Shown here: in pieces, positions 53,534-62,200 of the stretch | Layout of the letters: the number at the start of each line of letters is the position of its first letter | Position numbering within the stretch: position 1 is the stretch's first letter | Source: Chitinophagaceae bacterium UBA2375 | GTDB taxonomy: Bacteria; Bacteroidota; Bacteroidia; Chitinophagales; Chitinophagaceae | Direction of reading: 5' to 3' | DNA: 64,000 nt | Assembly (NCBI GenBank): GCA_002343985.1 | Contig: DDTB01000034.1 | Span: 3,623-67,622, forward strand | Notes under the pieces: generated by a model | Seen by the model: the letters and a program-made list of their open reading frames with translations, nothing else | Told to the model about the DNA's origin: nothing | Databases searched by the model: none | Program-made: the position numbers and the translations under genes

Positions 53534-54928
53534 ATGAGAAAGACTTTTATGTTGATCTGCACTGTATTGTGCATACATGCTGTATTTGCGAACGATATTC
53601 AGGTTGCCAATACCGGTTTAACCAATCAAAACACCGGAACGCATACCACACAAATTAAGTTCGATGTTAGTTGGAAGAATAGTTGGCGAACCAGCACAAA
53701 TGAAGCCAATTACGACGGTGCATGGATTTTTGTAAAGTACCGCAAACTCAATACCACACTCTGGCAACACTGCACTTTAAATCCCGCAGGTTTTTCAGCG
53801 CCATCCGGAAGCAGCATCAAAGTCAGCGGTGATGGAAAAGGACTATGGATATACCGGAATGCCAATGGTATAGGAGATGTCAATTTCACAAACGGACGCG
53901 TAGTGTGGAATTATGGTAACGATGGTGTGCTTGATACAGACAGTTGCGAGATACAAGTGTACGCACTGGAAATGGTGTATGTTCCACAGGGAGCATTCTA
54001 CCTGGGTAGCGGTGGCACCGAATCGTACGCCTTTAAAGACAGCAGCTCATCAAGTCCATTCAGGGTTTTGGGTGAGGGTACTATCAATTATGGTACCAGT
54101 AATGGTAACCTGTACTCTGCTGCGGGCGGTGCCGGTTATACAATATCAGCCTCATACCCAAAGGGCTTTGCAGCTTTCTGGTGCATGAAATATGAGTGCA
54201 GCCAGCAACAATATGTCGATTTTCTGAATAACCTTGACCTGGCACGTGCTTCGGTTAATGGTATTTCATCTTTCACAGGCACGCATCCCGCACTTATCGC
54301 TGCAAATCCTGAACGTGCCATGGGGGGGATCAGCACTTCATATTTCCTCGCATTTACAGATTGGGCCGGGTTAAGGCCAATGACTGAGATGGAATATGAA
54401 AAAGCATGCAGGGGAGCAAACATTTTTCCTTTACCGAATGAGTATGCATGGGGAAGCACAACTGGTGTGCCCGCGAATGCGGTGAATAATGATGGCACAA
54501 GCTCAGAGTCGTATAACGCGGCAGCAAATGTGAACAGCAATTTCCTTGGCCGTATGGCGCGTTGCGGGGGATTTGCCACTGTGTCAACAGCATCAAACCG
54601 TGAACTTAGCGGAGCTACGTATTATGGAATCATGGAGATGAGCGGTAATGGTATGGAAAGGGTTGTCAGGTTGGCAAATATCCCGCCCGTTATGGCTTTC
54701 TCTTCAACAGTGCATGGCGATGGAAATATTGCGGCATCAGGCGCGGCCAATGTACAGAACTGGATTGACATTGCCACGAACAGCACGTTAAATTTTGGAA
54801 CAAGAGGTAGTGGGTTTGGTAATGGTTTGAGTAACCTGTATTGCATTTCAGACCGGACCTTTATGATTAGCTTTTTCGGTGATGCAGGAAATAATTTTTC
54901 TTTCCGCGTAGTACGGACGGCTGAGTAA
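53534..54928 (+). CDS. Secreted SUMF1/FGE-fold protein
   Basis: 464 residues. Signal peptide (LICTVLCIHAVFA), then an N-terminal beta-rich domain (about 20-150, FDVSWKNSWRTSTNEANYDG then AWIFVKYRKLNTTLWQ), then a SUMF1/formylglycine-generating-enzyme fold (about 155-464): VYVPQGAFYLGSGG, MKYECSQQQYVDFLNNL, LRPMTEMEYEKACRG, and the end FSFRVVRTAE. The usual GNVWEW sequence is GNGMERV, and no Cys pair like that of catalytic FGE is evident, so it may be a structural or carbohydrate/phage-type binding fold. It is 29 bp before the next gene. Confidence 0.85.
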   Translation: MRKTFMLICTVLCIHAVFANDIQVANTGLTNQNTGTHTTQIKFDVSWKNSWRTSTNEANYDGAWIFVKYRKLNTTLWQHCTLNPAGFSAPSGSSIKVSGDGKGLWIYRNANGIGDVNFTNGRVVWNYGNDGVLDTDSCEIQVYALEMVYVPQGAFYLGSGGTESYAFKDSSSSSPFRVLGEGTINYGTSNGNLYSAAGGAGYTISASYPKGFAAFWCMKYECSQQQYVDFLNNLDLARASVNGISSFTGTHPALIAANPERAMGGISTSYFLAFTDWAGLRPMTEMEYEKACRGANIFPLPNEYAWGSTTGVPANAVNNDGTSSESYNAAANVNSNFLGRMARCGGFATVSTASNRELSGATYYGIMEMSGNGMERVVRLANIPPVMAFSSTVHGDGNIAASGAANVQNWIDIATNSTLNFGTRGSGFGNGLSNLYCISDRTFMISFFGDAGNNFSFRVVRTAE

Positions 54929-54957
54929 TATCAGGCTTTTAAGTAAAAAATTTTTTT

Positions 54958-55959
54958 ATGAAGCAGATGAGCTTGATTTTATTAGGCCTGGTTTTGCTGA
55001 TCAACGGTACTGCGCAAAATAATGCCATATTCACGGGCGGACAGGGTGCTGGCTGGAAATCAAATTATGCCGGGCACCCTTCCGGAGATGCCATTTTCGC
55101 TGGCGGTAGTGGCCATGGATGGTCGAAAGCGTTGCAAATGCCCTTGCTCGATAGTTTATTCAGGGGAGGTAACGGTGATGGATATACGAAAAATGAATCA
55201 CCGAAACCATTGTTGGATTCGCTCTTTATGGGAGGCGTAGGGGATGGATATGCGAAAAATGAATCACCCATACCCTTGTTGGATTCGCTCTTTAAGGGAG
55301 GTGATGGCGACGGATGGTTTTCTTTGCAAAAGAATACGGAACGGGTTGACTCCATTTTCAAGGGAGGTGAAGGCGACGGATGGGCGAGCACATACCTTCC
55401 GCTATCGCCCCTTCCTGTTCGTTTATTGAGTTTTACCGGTGAACAAAAAAACAGTGTGCACATACTTCGTTGGGAAACCAGCAGCGAAACCAACAGCCAC
55501 TATTTTAATGTAGAGCGGCAGGTGCAGGGTTCATCTGCTTTCCAGGCGATTGGCAGGGTGGCGGCGGCAGGCAACAGCAGTGCAGCCAGGCAATATAGCC
55601 TGACCGATTTCCGGCCGGTGTTGGGAAATAATTTTTATAGACTGCAAATGGTTGACCTGGACGGTACCTACAGTTATTCAAATATTGTGTTGTTGAAAAT
55701 GCTGTCAGATAAATCCTTGTTAACGGTATTCCCCAATCCAACCGCAGATCTGTTGTATGTACGCTGGTCAGGTAAGCTAAACGGCAAAAACATACAAGTA
55801 AGTATATTGGACGCAGCCGGAAAAAAATCGGGAACATCTACTTATCCTTCTGATCAAGCGCAGCTTTCTGTACCCGTCGGTCATTTATCATCGGGCATGT
55901 ACATCCTTCAGCTCGTTTGCGGCGATCAAACCGAGCAAATCAAATTCATGAAGCATTAA
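54958..55959 (+). CDS. T9SS-sorted protein with six 22-residue GG repeats
   Basis: 333 residues. Signal peptide to about residue 20 (LVLLINGTAQ). Residues 23-142 are six tandem repeats of 22 residues, each with the motif [DN]xIF/LF-x-GG-x-G-x-G-W/Y (such as DSLFKGGDGDGW), separated by a linker often KNESPxPLLD. A fibronectin-like/T9SS linker region (PVRLLSFTGEQKNSVHILRW) and a type A sorting domain (VFPNPTADLLYVRW; ILDAAGKKSGTS; SGMYILQLVCGDQTEQIKFM) follow, so it is secreted to the outer surface. Function unknown. Co-oriented with the SUMF1-fold gene 29 bp upstream. Confidence 0.85.
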   Translation: MKQMSLILLGLVLLINGTAQNNAIFTGGQGAGWKSNYAGHPSGDAIFAGGSGHGWSKALQMPLLDSLFRGGNGDGYTKNESPKPLLDSLFMGGVGDGYAKNESPIPLLDSLFKGGDGDGWFSLQKNTERVDSIFKGGEGDGWASTYLPLSPLPVRLLSFTGEQKNSVHILRWETSSETNSHYFNVERQVQGSSAFQAIGRVAAAGNSSAARQYSLTDFRPVLGNNFYRLQMVDLDGTYSYSNIVLLKMLSDKSLLTVFPNPTADLLYVRWSGKLNGKNIQVSILDAAGKKSGTSTYPSDQAQLSVPVGHLSSGMYILQLVCGDQTEQIKFMKH

Positions 55960-55974
55960 TGTTTTCCATTCTCA

Positions 55975-56000
55975 GCACCGTCTATCGAAGGAGACGGTGC
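55975..56000 (+). terminator. Hairpin after the GG-repeat gene
   Basis: GCACCGTCT (55975-55983) pairs with AGACGGTGC (55992-56000) with an 8-nt loop, 16 bp after the stop codon. The stem is strong, but no T-run follows, so it may be an mRNA-stabilising stem rather than a true terminator. Confidence 0.45.
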
Positions 56001-56123
56001 GTATTGACATATGCAAACCCCACGATTCCGGGCATTTCCGCAACTCTTGTAAAAAATCAGTCAAAATAATTACTGATTATCAATCAATTACAAAGCCCTC
56101 TGTAAAAATAATCCCCCAATTTC

Positions 56124-56155
56124 TTGGAAGCAATGCCCATTTGGGCCTACCTTTG
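56124..56155 (+). promoter_or_regulatory. Promoter of the rplM operon
   Basis: TTG at 56124-56126, a 21-nt spacer and TACCTTTG at 56148-56155 fit the Bacteroidota promoter form. Transcription would start near 56162, leaving a leader of about 47 nt. Confidence 0.75.
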
Positions 56156-56169
56156 CACTCCATTTAAAA

Positions 56170-56187
56170 CCGCAGGGATAGCTGCGG
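56170..56187 (+). promoter_or_regulatory. Leader hairpin before rplM
   Basis: CCGCAG (56170-56175) pairs with CTGCGG (56182-56187) around GGATAG, 21 nt before the ATG of rplM and inside the predicted leader. Ribosomal protein operons often carry leader structures bound by a product; this hairpin could serve such autoregulation, but no known family was recognised. Confidence 0.4.
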
Positions 56188-56208
56188 GGTCAAATAAAAC
56201 AAAATACA

Positions 56209-56661
56209 ATGAGCAAATTACATTTCAGCACGAAACATGCGAACGAGGCTACCGTGCAACGCAAATGGTACGTTGTTGACGGTACTAATCAAACCGTAGG
56301 CCGCATGTGTGCCAAGATTGCCGCCGTACTGCGCGGAAAAAACAAGGCTTACTACACGCCCCACGTGGATTGTGGAGATTTTGTAATCGTGATCAATGCC
56401 GACAAAGTGGTATTCTCCGGTAACAAAATGGAAGAAAAAGAATACCTGACATTCAGCGGTTATCCCGGTGGGCAGAAAGCCGAAATCGCGAAAGACCTGC
56501 TGAAGCGCCGTCCGGAAGCTGTGATCGAGCGCGCCGTAAAAGGCATGCTGCCAAAAAACAGGCTGGGCCGCAAGATGTTTAAAAAACTCTTCGTGTATGC
56601 CGGTACCGAACATCCGCATACCGCTCAAAAACCGGCAGAATTAACCTTTAACAAAATCTAA
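56209..56661 (+). CDS. rplM: 50S ribosomal protein L13
   Basis: 150 residues, a normal length. Family sequence: KWYVVDGTNQTVGRMCAKIA, GDFVIVINADKVVFSGNKME, and MLPKNRLGRKMFKKLFVYAG near 107. L13 is an early-assembly protein of the large subunit. The ATG at 56209 is preceded by an A-rich leader rather than a Shine-Dalgarno sequence, as usual in this phylum. It is followed by rpsI 43 bp later; the two form the standard pair. Confidence 0.98.
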   Translation: MSKLHFSTKHANEATVQRKWYVVDGTNQTVGRMCAKIAAVLRGKNKAYYTPHVDCGDFVIVINADKVVFSGNKMEEKEYLTFSGYPGGQKAEIAKDLLKRRPEAVIERAVKGMLPKNRLGRKMFKKLFVYAGTEHPHTAQKPAELTFNKI

Positions 56662-56704
56662 ATCAACCCAACGTGCCGGTTGCGGCATGTAAATACCTAT
56701 TGAT

Positions 56705-57094
56705 ATGGAAAAGCAAAAAAATGCAGTAGGCCGTCGTAAAGAAGCCATCACCCGCGTATTCCTGAGCAGGGGCGAAGGCAAGATCACGGTCAACGGTAAA
56801 GATTATAAAACCTATTTCCCGCTGGTGTACCTGCAAAACCAGGTTGAAACCCCACTGAAAACCGTGGACGGCGCCGGTAAATATGATATCGTTATCAATG
56901 CTACCGGTGGTGGCATCAAAGGACAAGCCGAAGCGGCCAAGTTGGGCATCTCCCGCGCACTGATCGAGTTCAACGCTGAATACCGTCCGGCCCTGAAAGC
57001 CGCCGGTTTGCTGAGGCGCGACCCGCGTGCTGTGGAAAGGAAGAAACCAGGACGCAAGAAAGCGCGTAAGAGCTTCCAGTTCAGCAAGCGTTAA
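56705..57094 (+). CDS. rpsI: 30S ribosomal protein S9
   Basis: 129 residues. Core sequence VGRRKEAITRVFLSRGEGKI near the N-terminus, ATGGGIKGQAEAAKLGISRA near 64 and the basic tail GRKKARKSFQFSKR that reaches the P site in S9. Same transcript as rplM; rpsB starts 90 bp later. Confidence 0.98.
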   Translation: MEKQKNAVGRRKEAITRVFLSRGEGKITVNGKDYKTYFPLVYLQNQVETPLKTVDGAGKYDIVINATGGGIKGQAEAAKLGISRALIEFNAEYRPALKAAGLLRRDPRAVERKKPGRKKARKSFQFSKR

Positions 57095-57184
57095 TATGGG
57101 CCTTCGCGGATGTATTGGCCAATTGGTTTGGTATCTCCGCTTCCCCATTCAATTTTTACAACAACACATTTATAATAACATACA

Positions 57185-58069
57185 ATGGAAAATAACACTT
57201 CCTTACAACAGCAACTCTTAGAAGCAGGCGTTCATTTCGGCCACCTGAAAAAGAAATGGAACCCCAAGATGCTTCCCTATATTTTCGCCGAGAAGAAGGG
57301 CATCCATATCATCGACCTGAACAAAACCGTGGAAGGCTTGCAGGAAGCGGCGGCTGCCATGAAATCTATCGCGCGCAGCGGTAAGAAAATCATGTTCGTT
57401 GCCACTAAAAAGCAGGCAAAGGAAATTGTTCAGGAATGCGCCAAGCGCGTGAACATGCCATATGTAACCGAGCGTTGGCTGGGTGGTATGCTCACCAACT
57501 TCAACACGGTTCGCAAGAGCGTGAAGAAAATGCAGAGCATCGAGAAAATGCTGTCTGACGGAAGTGCAGAAAACCTGACTAAAAAAGAACGCCTGACACT
57601 GGCACGCGATAAGGATAAGATGGAAAAGGTATTGGGTGGTATCGCCCAGATCAGCCGCATCCCGGCTGCCCTCTTCCTGGTTGACATCGGCCACGAACAC
57701 ATCGCACTGGCTGAAGCCAAGCGCCTCAACATCGGAACATTCGGTATGGTGGATACCAATTGCGACCCGAATAAGGTTGACTTCGCGATCCCGGCTAACG
57801 ACGACGCGTCTAAATCAATTTCCATCATCGTGAACTACATCACCGCCGCTATCGCGGAAGGTTTGCAGGAGCGCCAGGCCGATAAGGAAGATGATGATCA
57901 GTCTGACAGCGATGAAACCCCAGAAGCAAGGGCCGCCCGCTTCGAAGAAAAACTCGATGCAGGCGACGACCGCGGAAGGCGTGGTGGTGCCGGACGTGGT
58001 GCACCCGCTAAACGCCGCGTAGCAGGTCCGGGTGCCGGAAGCCGTCGCCCCGCAGGTGGCGCACGCTAA
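57185..58069 (+). CDS. rpsB: 30S ribosomal protein S2 with Arg/Gly-rich tail
   Basis: 294 residues. Core: LLEAGVHFGHLKKKWNPKML, YVTERWLGGMLTNFNTVRKS and IPANDDASKSISIIVNYITA are typical S2 segments. A C-terminal tail of about 50 residues beyond the core is acidic then Arg/Gly/Ala-rich (DRGRRGGAGRGAPAKRR), longer than in Escherichia coli S2 (241 residues) and common in Bacteroidota. Followed by tsf, the usual order. Confidence 0.97.
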   Translation: MENNTSLQQQLLEAGVHFGHLKKKWNPKMLPYIFAEKKGIHIIDLNKTVEGLQEAAAAMKSIARSGKKIMFVATKKQAKEIVQECAKRVNMPYVTERWLGGMLTNFNTVRKSVKKMQSIEKMLSDGSAENLTKKERLTLARDKDKMEKVLGGIAQISRIPAALFLVDIGHEHIALAEAKRLNIGTFGMVDTNCDPNKVDFAIPANDDASKSISIIVNYITAAIAEGLQERQADKEDDDQSDSDETPEARAARFEEKLDAGDDRGRRGGAGRGAPAKRRVAGPGAGSRRPAGGAR

Positions 58070-58102
58070 TGGATCATTTATCATTATTTAAAATTCAAAT
58101 GC

Positions 58103-58927
58103 ATGAGCACGACTATCACAGCAGCAGATATTAATAAATTACGCCAGGCTACCGGCGCCGGAATGATGGATTGCCGCAAAGCCCTGACGGAAAGCAATGG
58201 AGATTTTGAAGCAGCTATCGACTGGCTGCGCAAGCAGGGCCAGAAAGTTGCCGCCAAACGCAGCGACCGCGAAGCGAAAGAAGGTGTGGTTATGGCTAAA
58301 ACTACTGCCGATAACAAAGCCGGTATCGTTCTTTGCATCAGTTGCGAAACAGATTTCGTGAGCAAAAACGCAGACTTCGTTGCTTTCGCGCAAAGCATCA
58401 TCGATGCGGCCATCGCGAATAACGTGAAATCTGTAGACGAACTGAATAACCTCGAACTGAATAGCGCGAAAGTGTCAGACATGATCAACGATAAACTGGC
58501 CGCTATCGGCGAGAAAATCGAAATCTCAAAATTCGAGCGCATCGAAGCGCCTTTCGTAGCCAGCTATATCCATGGCGCTAACCGCATGGGTGTTCTCGTG
58601 GGCATGACCGCCGAAGCGGCTGAAGCCGGTAAAGACGTGGCCATGCAAATCGCCGCGATGAACCCACTGGCTGTTGACGAGAGTTCCGTTCCGGCTGAAA
58701 CCATCGAGCGCGAAAAGAACATCGCCATCGAAATGGTGAAGGCAGAAGGAAAGCCCGCTGAAATGGCTGAGAAAATCGCCATGGGTAAAGTCAATAAATT
58801 CTTCAAGGAAAATACATTGATGGCCCAGCCTTTCGTGAAAGATGGCAGCAAATCTGTTGCCGATTTCCTGAAAAGCGTTCAGGCCGACCTGAAGGTTACT
58901 TCGTTCAAGCGAGTGGCTTTAGGTTAA
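58103..58927 (+). CDS. tsf: Elongation factor Ts
   Basis: 274 residues. N-terminal UBA-like domain (LRQATGAGMMDCRKALTESN), core SCETDFVSKNADFVAFAQSI with the TDFV motif that contacts EF-Tu, and a dimerisation region near LVGMTAEAAEAGKDVAMQIA. It exchanges GDP on EF-Tu. It starts 33 bp after rpsB, and a terminator follows. Confidence 0.98.
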   Translation: MSTTITAADINKLRQATGAGMMDCRKALTESNGDFEAAIDWLRKQGQKVAAKRSDREAKEGVVMAKTTADNKAGIVLCISCETDFVSKNADFVAFAQSIIDAAIANNVKSVDELNNLELNSAKVSDMINDKLAAIGEKIEISKFERIEAPFVASYIHGANRMGVLVGMTAEAAEAGKDVAMQIAAMNPLAVDESSVPAETIEREKNIAIEMVKAEGKPAEMAEKIAMGKVNKFFKENTLMAQPFVKDGSKSVADFLKSVQADLKVTSFKRVALG

Positions 58928-58938
58928 TCATTTTTGAA

Positions 58939-58964
58939 AACCCGGTTGATCGCCGGGTTTTTTT
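58939..58964 (+). terminator. Intrinsic terminator after tsf
   Basis: AACCCGG (58939-58945) pairs with CCGGGTT (58953-58959) around a 7-nt loop and runs into T8. It ends the rplM-rpsI-rpsB-tsf transcript before pyrH. Confidence 0.9.
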
Positions 58965-59021
58965 ATGTCTGTTCGTTTTTGAAGAGTAACTTGCAAACAA
59001 CCAATTGTCAAATACTAATTT

Positions 59022-59735
59022 ATGCTGCCCAAGTACAAAAGAATTTTGTTGAAAATTTCCGGTGAATCATTGATGGGGGATAAAAACTTCGGAATGGATC
59101 CGGCCATCATCGCGCAATACGCGCAAGACATCAAACAAATTACCGATATGGGCGTGCAAGTCGCGCTTGTTGTTGGTGGGGGTAATATTTACCGTGGCAT
59201 GAACGAAGCGGAAACAGGCATTGAAAGGGCGCAGGGCGATTATATGGGCATGCTGGCTACCGTTATCAATGGTATGGCCCTGCAGAGCGGATTGGAGAAA
59301 GCCGGTGTATATACCAGGTTGCAAAGCGCGATCAAAATGGAACAAATCGCCGAACCCTATATCCGCCGCCGTGCCATGCGCCACCTCGAAAAAGGCCGCG
59401 TGGTGATTTTTGGCGCGGGTACCGGAAACCCATATTTCACAACTGATACAGCCGGTTCGCTTCGTGCCATCGAAATCAAGGCCGATGTGATTTTAAAGGG
59501 TACCAGGGTGGATGGCATCTATACCGCCGACCCGGAAAAAGACCCTACGGCTACCCGTTATGAACGCATCACGTACAATGAATGCATCACAAAAAAACTC
59601 AGCGTAATGGACATGACCGCTTTCACGTTGTGTATGGAAAACCATTTGCCCATCATTGTGTTCGACATGAACAAACCGGGCAACCTGATGAGCGTGGTCA
59701 CCGGGGAAAAGGTTGGCACGCTGGTGACGGAATAA
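59022..59735 (+). CDS. pyrH: UMP kinase
   Basis: 237 residues. Amino-acid-kinase fold: RILLKISGESLMGDKNFGMD at the N-terminus, VALVVGGGNIYRGM near 50, GMLATVINGMALQSGLEKAG and GTGNPYFTTDTAGSLRAIEI near 130. It phosphorylates UMP to UDP. Located after tsf, the typical order, though a terminator (58939-58964) separates the two. Confidence 0.97.
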   Translation: MLPKYKRILLKISGESLMGDKNFGMDPAIIAQYAQDIKQITDMGVQVALVVGGGNIYRGMNEAETGIERAQGDYMGMLATVINGMALQSGLEKAGVYTRLQSAIKMEQIAEPYIRRRAMRHLEKGRVVIFGAGTGNPYFTTDTAGSLRAIEIKADVILKGTRVDGIYTADPEKDPTATRYERITYNECITKKLSVMDMTAFTLCMENHLPIIVFDMNKPGNLMSVVTGEKVGTLVTE

Positions 59736-59756
59736 TCCCATCAAACATAATTGCAT

Positions 59757-59784
59757 AAGCCGCTGAACCCCAGCGGCTTTTTTG
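59757..59784 (+). terminator. Intrinsic terminator after pyrH
   Basis: AAGCCGCTG (59757-59765) pairs with CAGCGGCTT (59771-59779) around 5 nt, followed by T-rich sequence. It ends pyrH 22 bp after its stop. Confidence 0.9.
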
Positions 59785-59810
59785 TTTTCCACCGGGTGTG
59801 ACTTATTCGT

Positions 59811-59841
59811 TTGCCATTGCCTGATAATATCCCTACTTTTG
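59811..59841 (+). promoter_or_regulatory. Promoter before the cobalamin riboswitch
   Basis: TTG at 59811-59813, a 20-nt spacer and TACTTTTG at 59834-59841 form a near-ideal Bacteroidota promoter; transcription would start near 59848, just at the 5' end of the riboswitch. Confidence 0.8.
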
Positions 59842-59844
59842 TGC

Positions 59845-60030
59845 CCGACAGGGTTCCCGCTTCAGGGCGGGATTAAAAGGGAAGTCCGGTGCAATTCCGG
59901 CGCTATCCCCGTAGCTGTAAGGTTGGGCGATCTCTCATCGCAACTTGCGGATCTTCATGCCACTGTTTCGCTGAAAGCGGGATGGGAAGGTGTCTGCAGG
60001 CAACCGAGCCAGAAGACCTGCCCCGTCAGA
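59845..60030 (+). promoter_or_regulatory. Cobalamin riboswitch
   Basis: The conserved series is visible in order: GGGAAGTCCGGTGCAATTCC (59879 onward), GCTATCCCCGTAGCTGTAAG, then GCCACTG near 59969, GGGAAGG near 59993, and the B12 box AGCCAGAAGACCTGCC at 60007-60022. These match the adenosylcobalamin/B12-responsive class. It should lower expression of the downstream receptor and lipoprotein when cobalamin is plentiful. The platform is not clear: no terminator lies between it and btuB, so translational control is likelier. Confidence 0.93.
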
Positions 60031-60060
60031 TTTTTCATTCAACGCTTTCGGGTGAAAAGC

Positions 60061-60138
60061 ATGAAGGGACATTTATCTCGTATATCTATCCTTTTATCTG
60101 TCTGTATTCATTTGCCCGTAAGCCGCATCAACCGTTGA
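60061..60138 (+). other. Possible leader ORF before btuB
   Basis: An ATG at 60061 opens 25 codons (MKGHLSRISILLSVCIHL, then PVSRINR) ending in TGA at 60136-60138, one base before the btuB ATG at 60140. The close spacing could couple translation, or it may be chance. No start signal is evident, and the peptide has a hydrophobic centre. Confidence 0.25.
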
Positions 60139-60139
60139 T

Positions 60140-62197
60140 ATGCGTCTATGCTTGCACGTTAGTTTGCCCTTCGGGCGGTTTCTCATCGCCTTAACCCTTG
60201 TTATGGGGATGGGAGAACTGTATGCTCAGACGCCGAACGACACTGCCTGCACATTGCCGGCCATCAGGCTCACCGGTAAAAAAAATACCTGGATCATGCC
60301 ACAGGCTTTCCCGGCGCAAAAACTGGGAAGGGAGGATATCAGGGAGTCGGCCGCGCTCACGGTTGCAGATCCGGCAAGGCTTTTCCCCGGAACCATGGTG
60401 AAGGATTACGGGGGAATGGGAGGATTGAAAACCATTTCCGTCCGCAGCCTCGGCGCGCACCACAGTGCCGTGATGTATGATGGTTTGATGGTATCGGATA
60501 TGCAGGGCGGACAGGTTGACCTCGGTAAACTATCCGTTACCAATGTGGAATCCATTGGCTTATACCAGGCACAACCCCCAGACTTATTGTTGCCTGCAAG
60601 GGCATTTGCTTCCGCATCGGTGCTGAGCATACAAACGATGGGCACAGACCATGCGAATATGCCTGGAACACGCATACAAACAGGGTTCAGGGCAGGTAGC
60701 TGGGGCTTTGTCAATCCGATGTTCGCGATATCGGGTAAACCTGGGAAAAAATATGTGCATGCGCTGCAGGCGGAGTATGCCAGGGCAGACGGCGCTTACC
60801 CGTTTACCGCATACGACCAGACCGCCGATAAATTGAAACGACAGAATTCGGATATACAAAACCACCGCATCGAATACGACGCATCCGTGCAAACGGGCGA
60901 CAGCGGCAGGCTCCGCGTAAAACTGTACCACTATTATTCCAACAGGGGCCTCCCGGGGTCCGTAATTTTTTTCAACCCGTTTAGCCGGCAGCGGCTAACC
61001 GATAATGACCAGTTCATCCAATCGAGCTGGCGCAAACAAATCCGGAAAACCGCATTGCTTGTCAGCGCCAAGTACAGCCAGACATACAAGAAATACATAG
61101 ATCCGGATTTTTTAAACGCACAGGGCAAATTGGAAAACCGTTTCCGCGAACGCGAGTTTTATGTATCAGGCGCTTTGCGTAAGGAAGCCGCCCAAAACCT
61201 GCGCTTGTCCCTTTCTTCCGATTTCTTTCATACCCGTTTAACGCGCAGTGGCGCATTTTTGGGTGATACGGCTAACCCCATACGCAACAGTTCAATGACG
61301 CACCTGGGATTGCAATGGTTGCCGGGAAGGTTACAGGTTCAGGGCGGATTGCTCGGCACATATATATCAGATAAAATCGGCAGAGGCCGAGCCGCAAAAG
61401 ACATATTTCGTGTAACCCCTACCGTTGGGTTAATGTACAGGCATACTGATACATCGGCATGGACGTTCAGGCTGTTTTACAAAACCGTTTTCAGGGCGCC
61501 CACTTTTAATGACCTCTACTACACGTTTGTAGGAAATGCCAGCCTGCGTCCGGAAACCGTGCAACAAATCAACGCGGGCCTTGCGTGGCAGGGAAGACAG
61601 AACGGCATCTGGTCTGACCTGGTTTTCAGTGTGGATATTTACGGCAACAGGGTGACGGATAAGATTATGGCCGTGCCAAGACAGAACCTGTTTCAATGGT
61701 CGATGATGAATGTGGGCCGTGTGCAGGTATTGGGTATTGATTTTGCGGCTGATGTTCGCTGGAAGCCACTGGGCTCATGGGCTGTCCGACAGCGATTGGC
61801 TTATGGTTATCAACGCGCGACAGACATGACGCAACCGGGTTCCGCATCGTATAAAAACCAGCTTCCGTATACACCCGAACATTCGGGCAGTATATCAACA
61901 AGTATCCGTCACCGTTGGCTGACGGTTTCGCACCAGGCATTGTTTTCTTCCTTACGTTACCGCCCCGGCGACCAGGTGGCGGAGAACAGGCTTGAGGGAT
62001 GGCTGATCCAGGATGTCAGGATATCCATGCAAAAGGTTGTTGCGAAATCCCTGCATGAGGTTTTTGTGGAATGCAGCAACGCCTTTGATACAGAATATGA
62101 AATCATCCGCTTTTACCCGATGCCGGGCAGGCAGGTCCGCTTCGGATATACGTTTACGTTAGATACAAAACAATCAACAACCAACCATAAACCTTAA
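60140..62197 (+). CDS. btuB: TonB-dependent receptor, BtuB-like (cobalamin uptake)
   Basis: 685 residues. Signal peptide (FLIALTLVMGMGELYAQ); plug domain (about 50-160) with TVADPARLFPGTMVKDYGGM and ISVRSLGAHHSAVMYDGLMV; a 22-strand-type barrel with strand patterns such as LRVKLYHYYSNRGLPGSVIF, YRHTDTSAWTFRLFYKTVFR and the TonB-barrel end QVRFGYTFTLDTKQ near the C-terminus. No N-terminal carboxypeptidase-like domain is present. The riboswitch 110 bp upstream and the BtuG-like gene 3 bp downstream identify it as the outer-membrane cobalamin channel. Confidence 0.9.
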   Translation: MRLCLHVSLPFGRFLIALTLVMGMGELYAQTPNDTACTLPAIRLTGKKNTWIMPQAFPAQKLGREDIRESAALTVADPARLFPGTMVKDYGGMGGLKTISVRSLGAHHSAVMYDGLMVSDMQGGQVDLGKLSVTNVESIGLYQAQPPDLLLPARAFASASVLSIQTMGTDHANMPGTRIQTGFRAGSWGFVNPMFAISGKPGKKYVHALQAEYARADGAYPFTAYDQTADKLKRQNSDIQNHRIEYDASVQTGDSGRLRVKLYHYYSNRGLPGSVIFFNPFSRQRLTDNDQFIQSSWRKQIRKTALLVSAKYSQTYKKYIDPDFLNAQGKLENRFREREFYVSGALRKEAAQNLRLSLSSDFFHTRLTRSGAFLGDTANPIRNSSMTHLGLQWLPGRLQVQGGLLGTYISDKIGRGRAAKDIFRVTPTVGLMYRHTDTSAWTFRLFYKTVFRAPTFNDLYYTFVGNASLRPETVQQINAGLAWQGRQNGIWSDLVFSVDIYGNRVTDKIMAVPRQNLFQWSMMNVGRVQVLGIDFAADVRWKPLGSWAVRQRLAYGYQRATDMTQPGSASYKNQLPYTPEHSGSISTSIRHRWLTVSHQALFSSLRYRPGDQVAENRLEGWLIQDVRISMQKVVAKSLHEVFVECSNAFDTEYEIIRFYPMPGRQVRFGYTFTLDTKQSTTNHKP

Positions 62198-62200
62198 CAC

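Noticed and set aside
59782..60194. Plus-strand frames across the riboswitch as a real gene
   Set aside because: Bases are better explained by the conserved riboswitch segments and B12 box; the encoded peptides have no motif.
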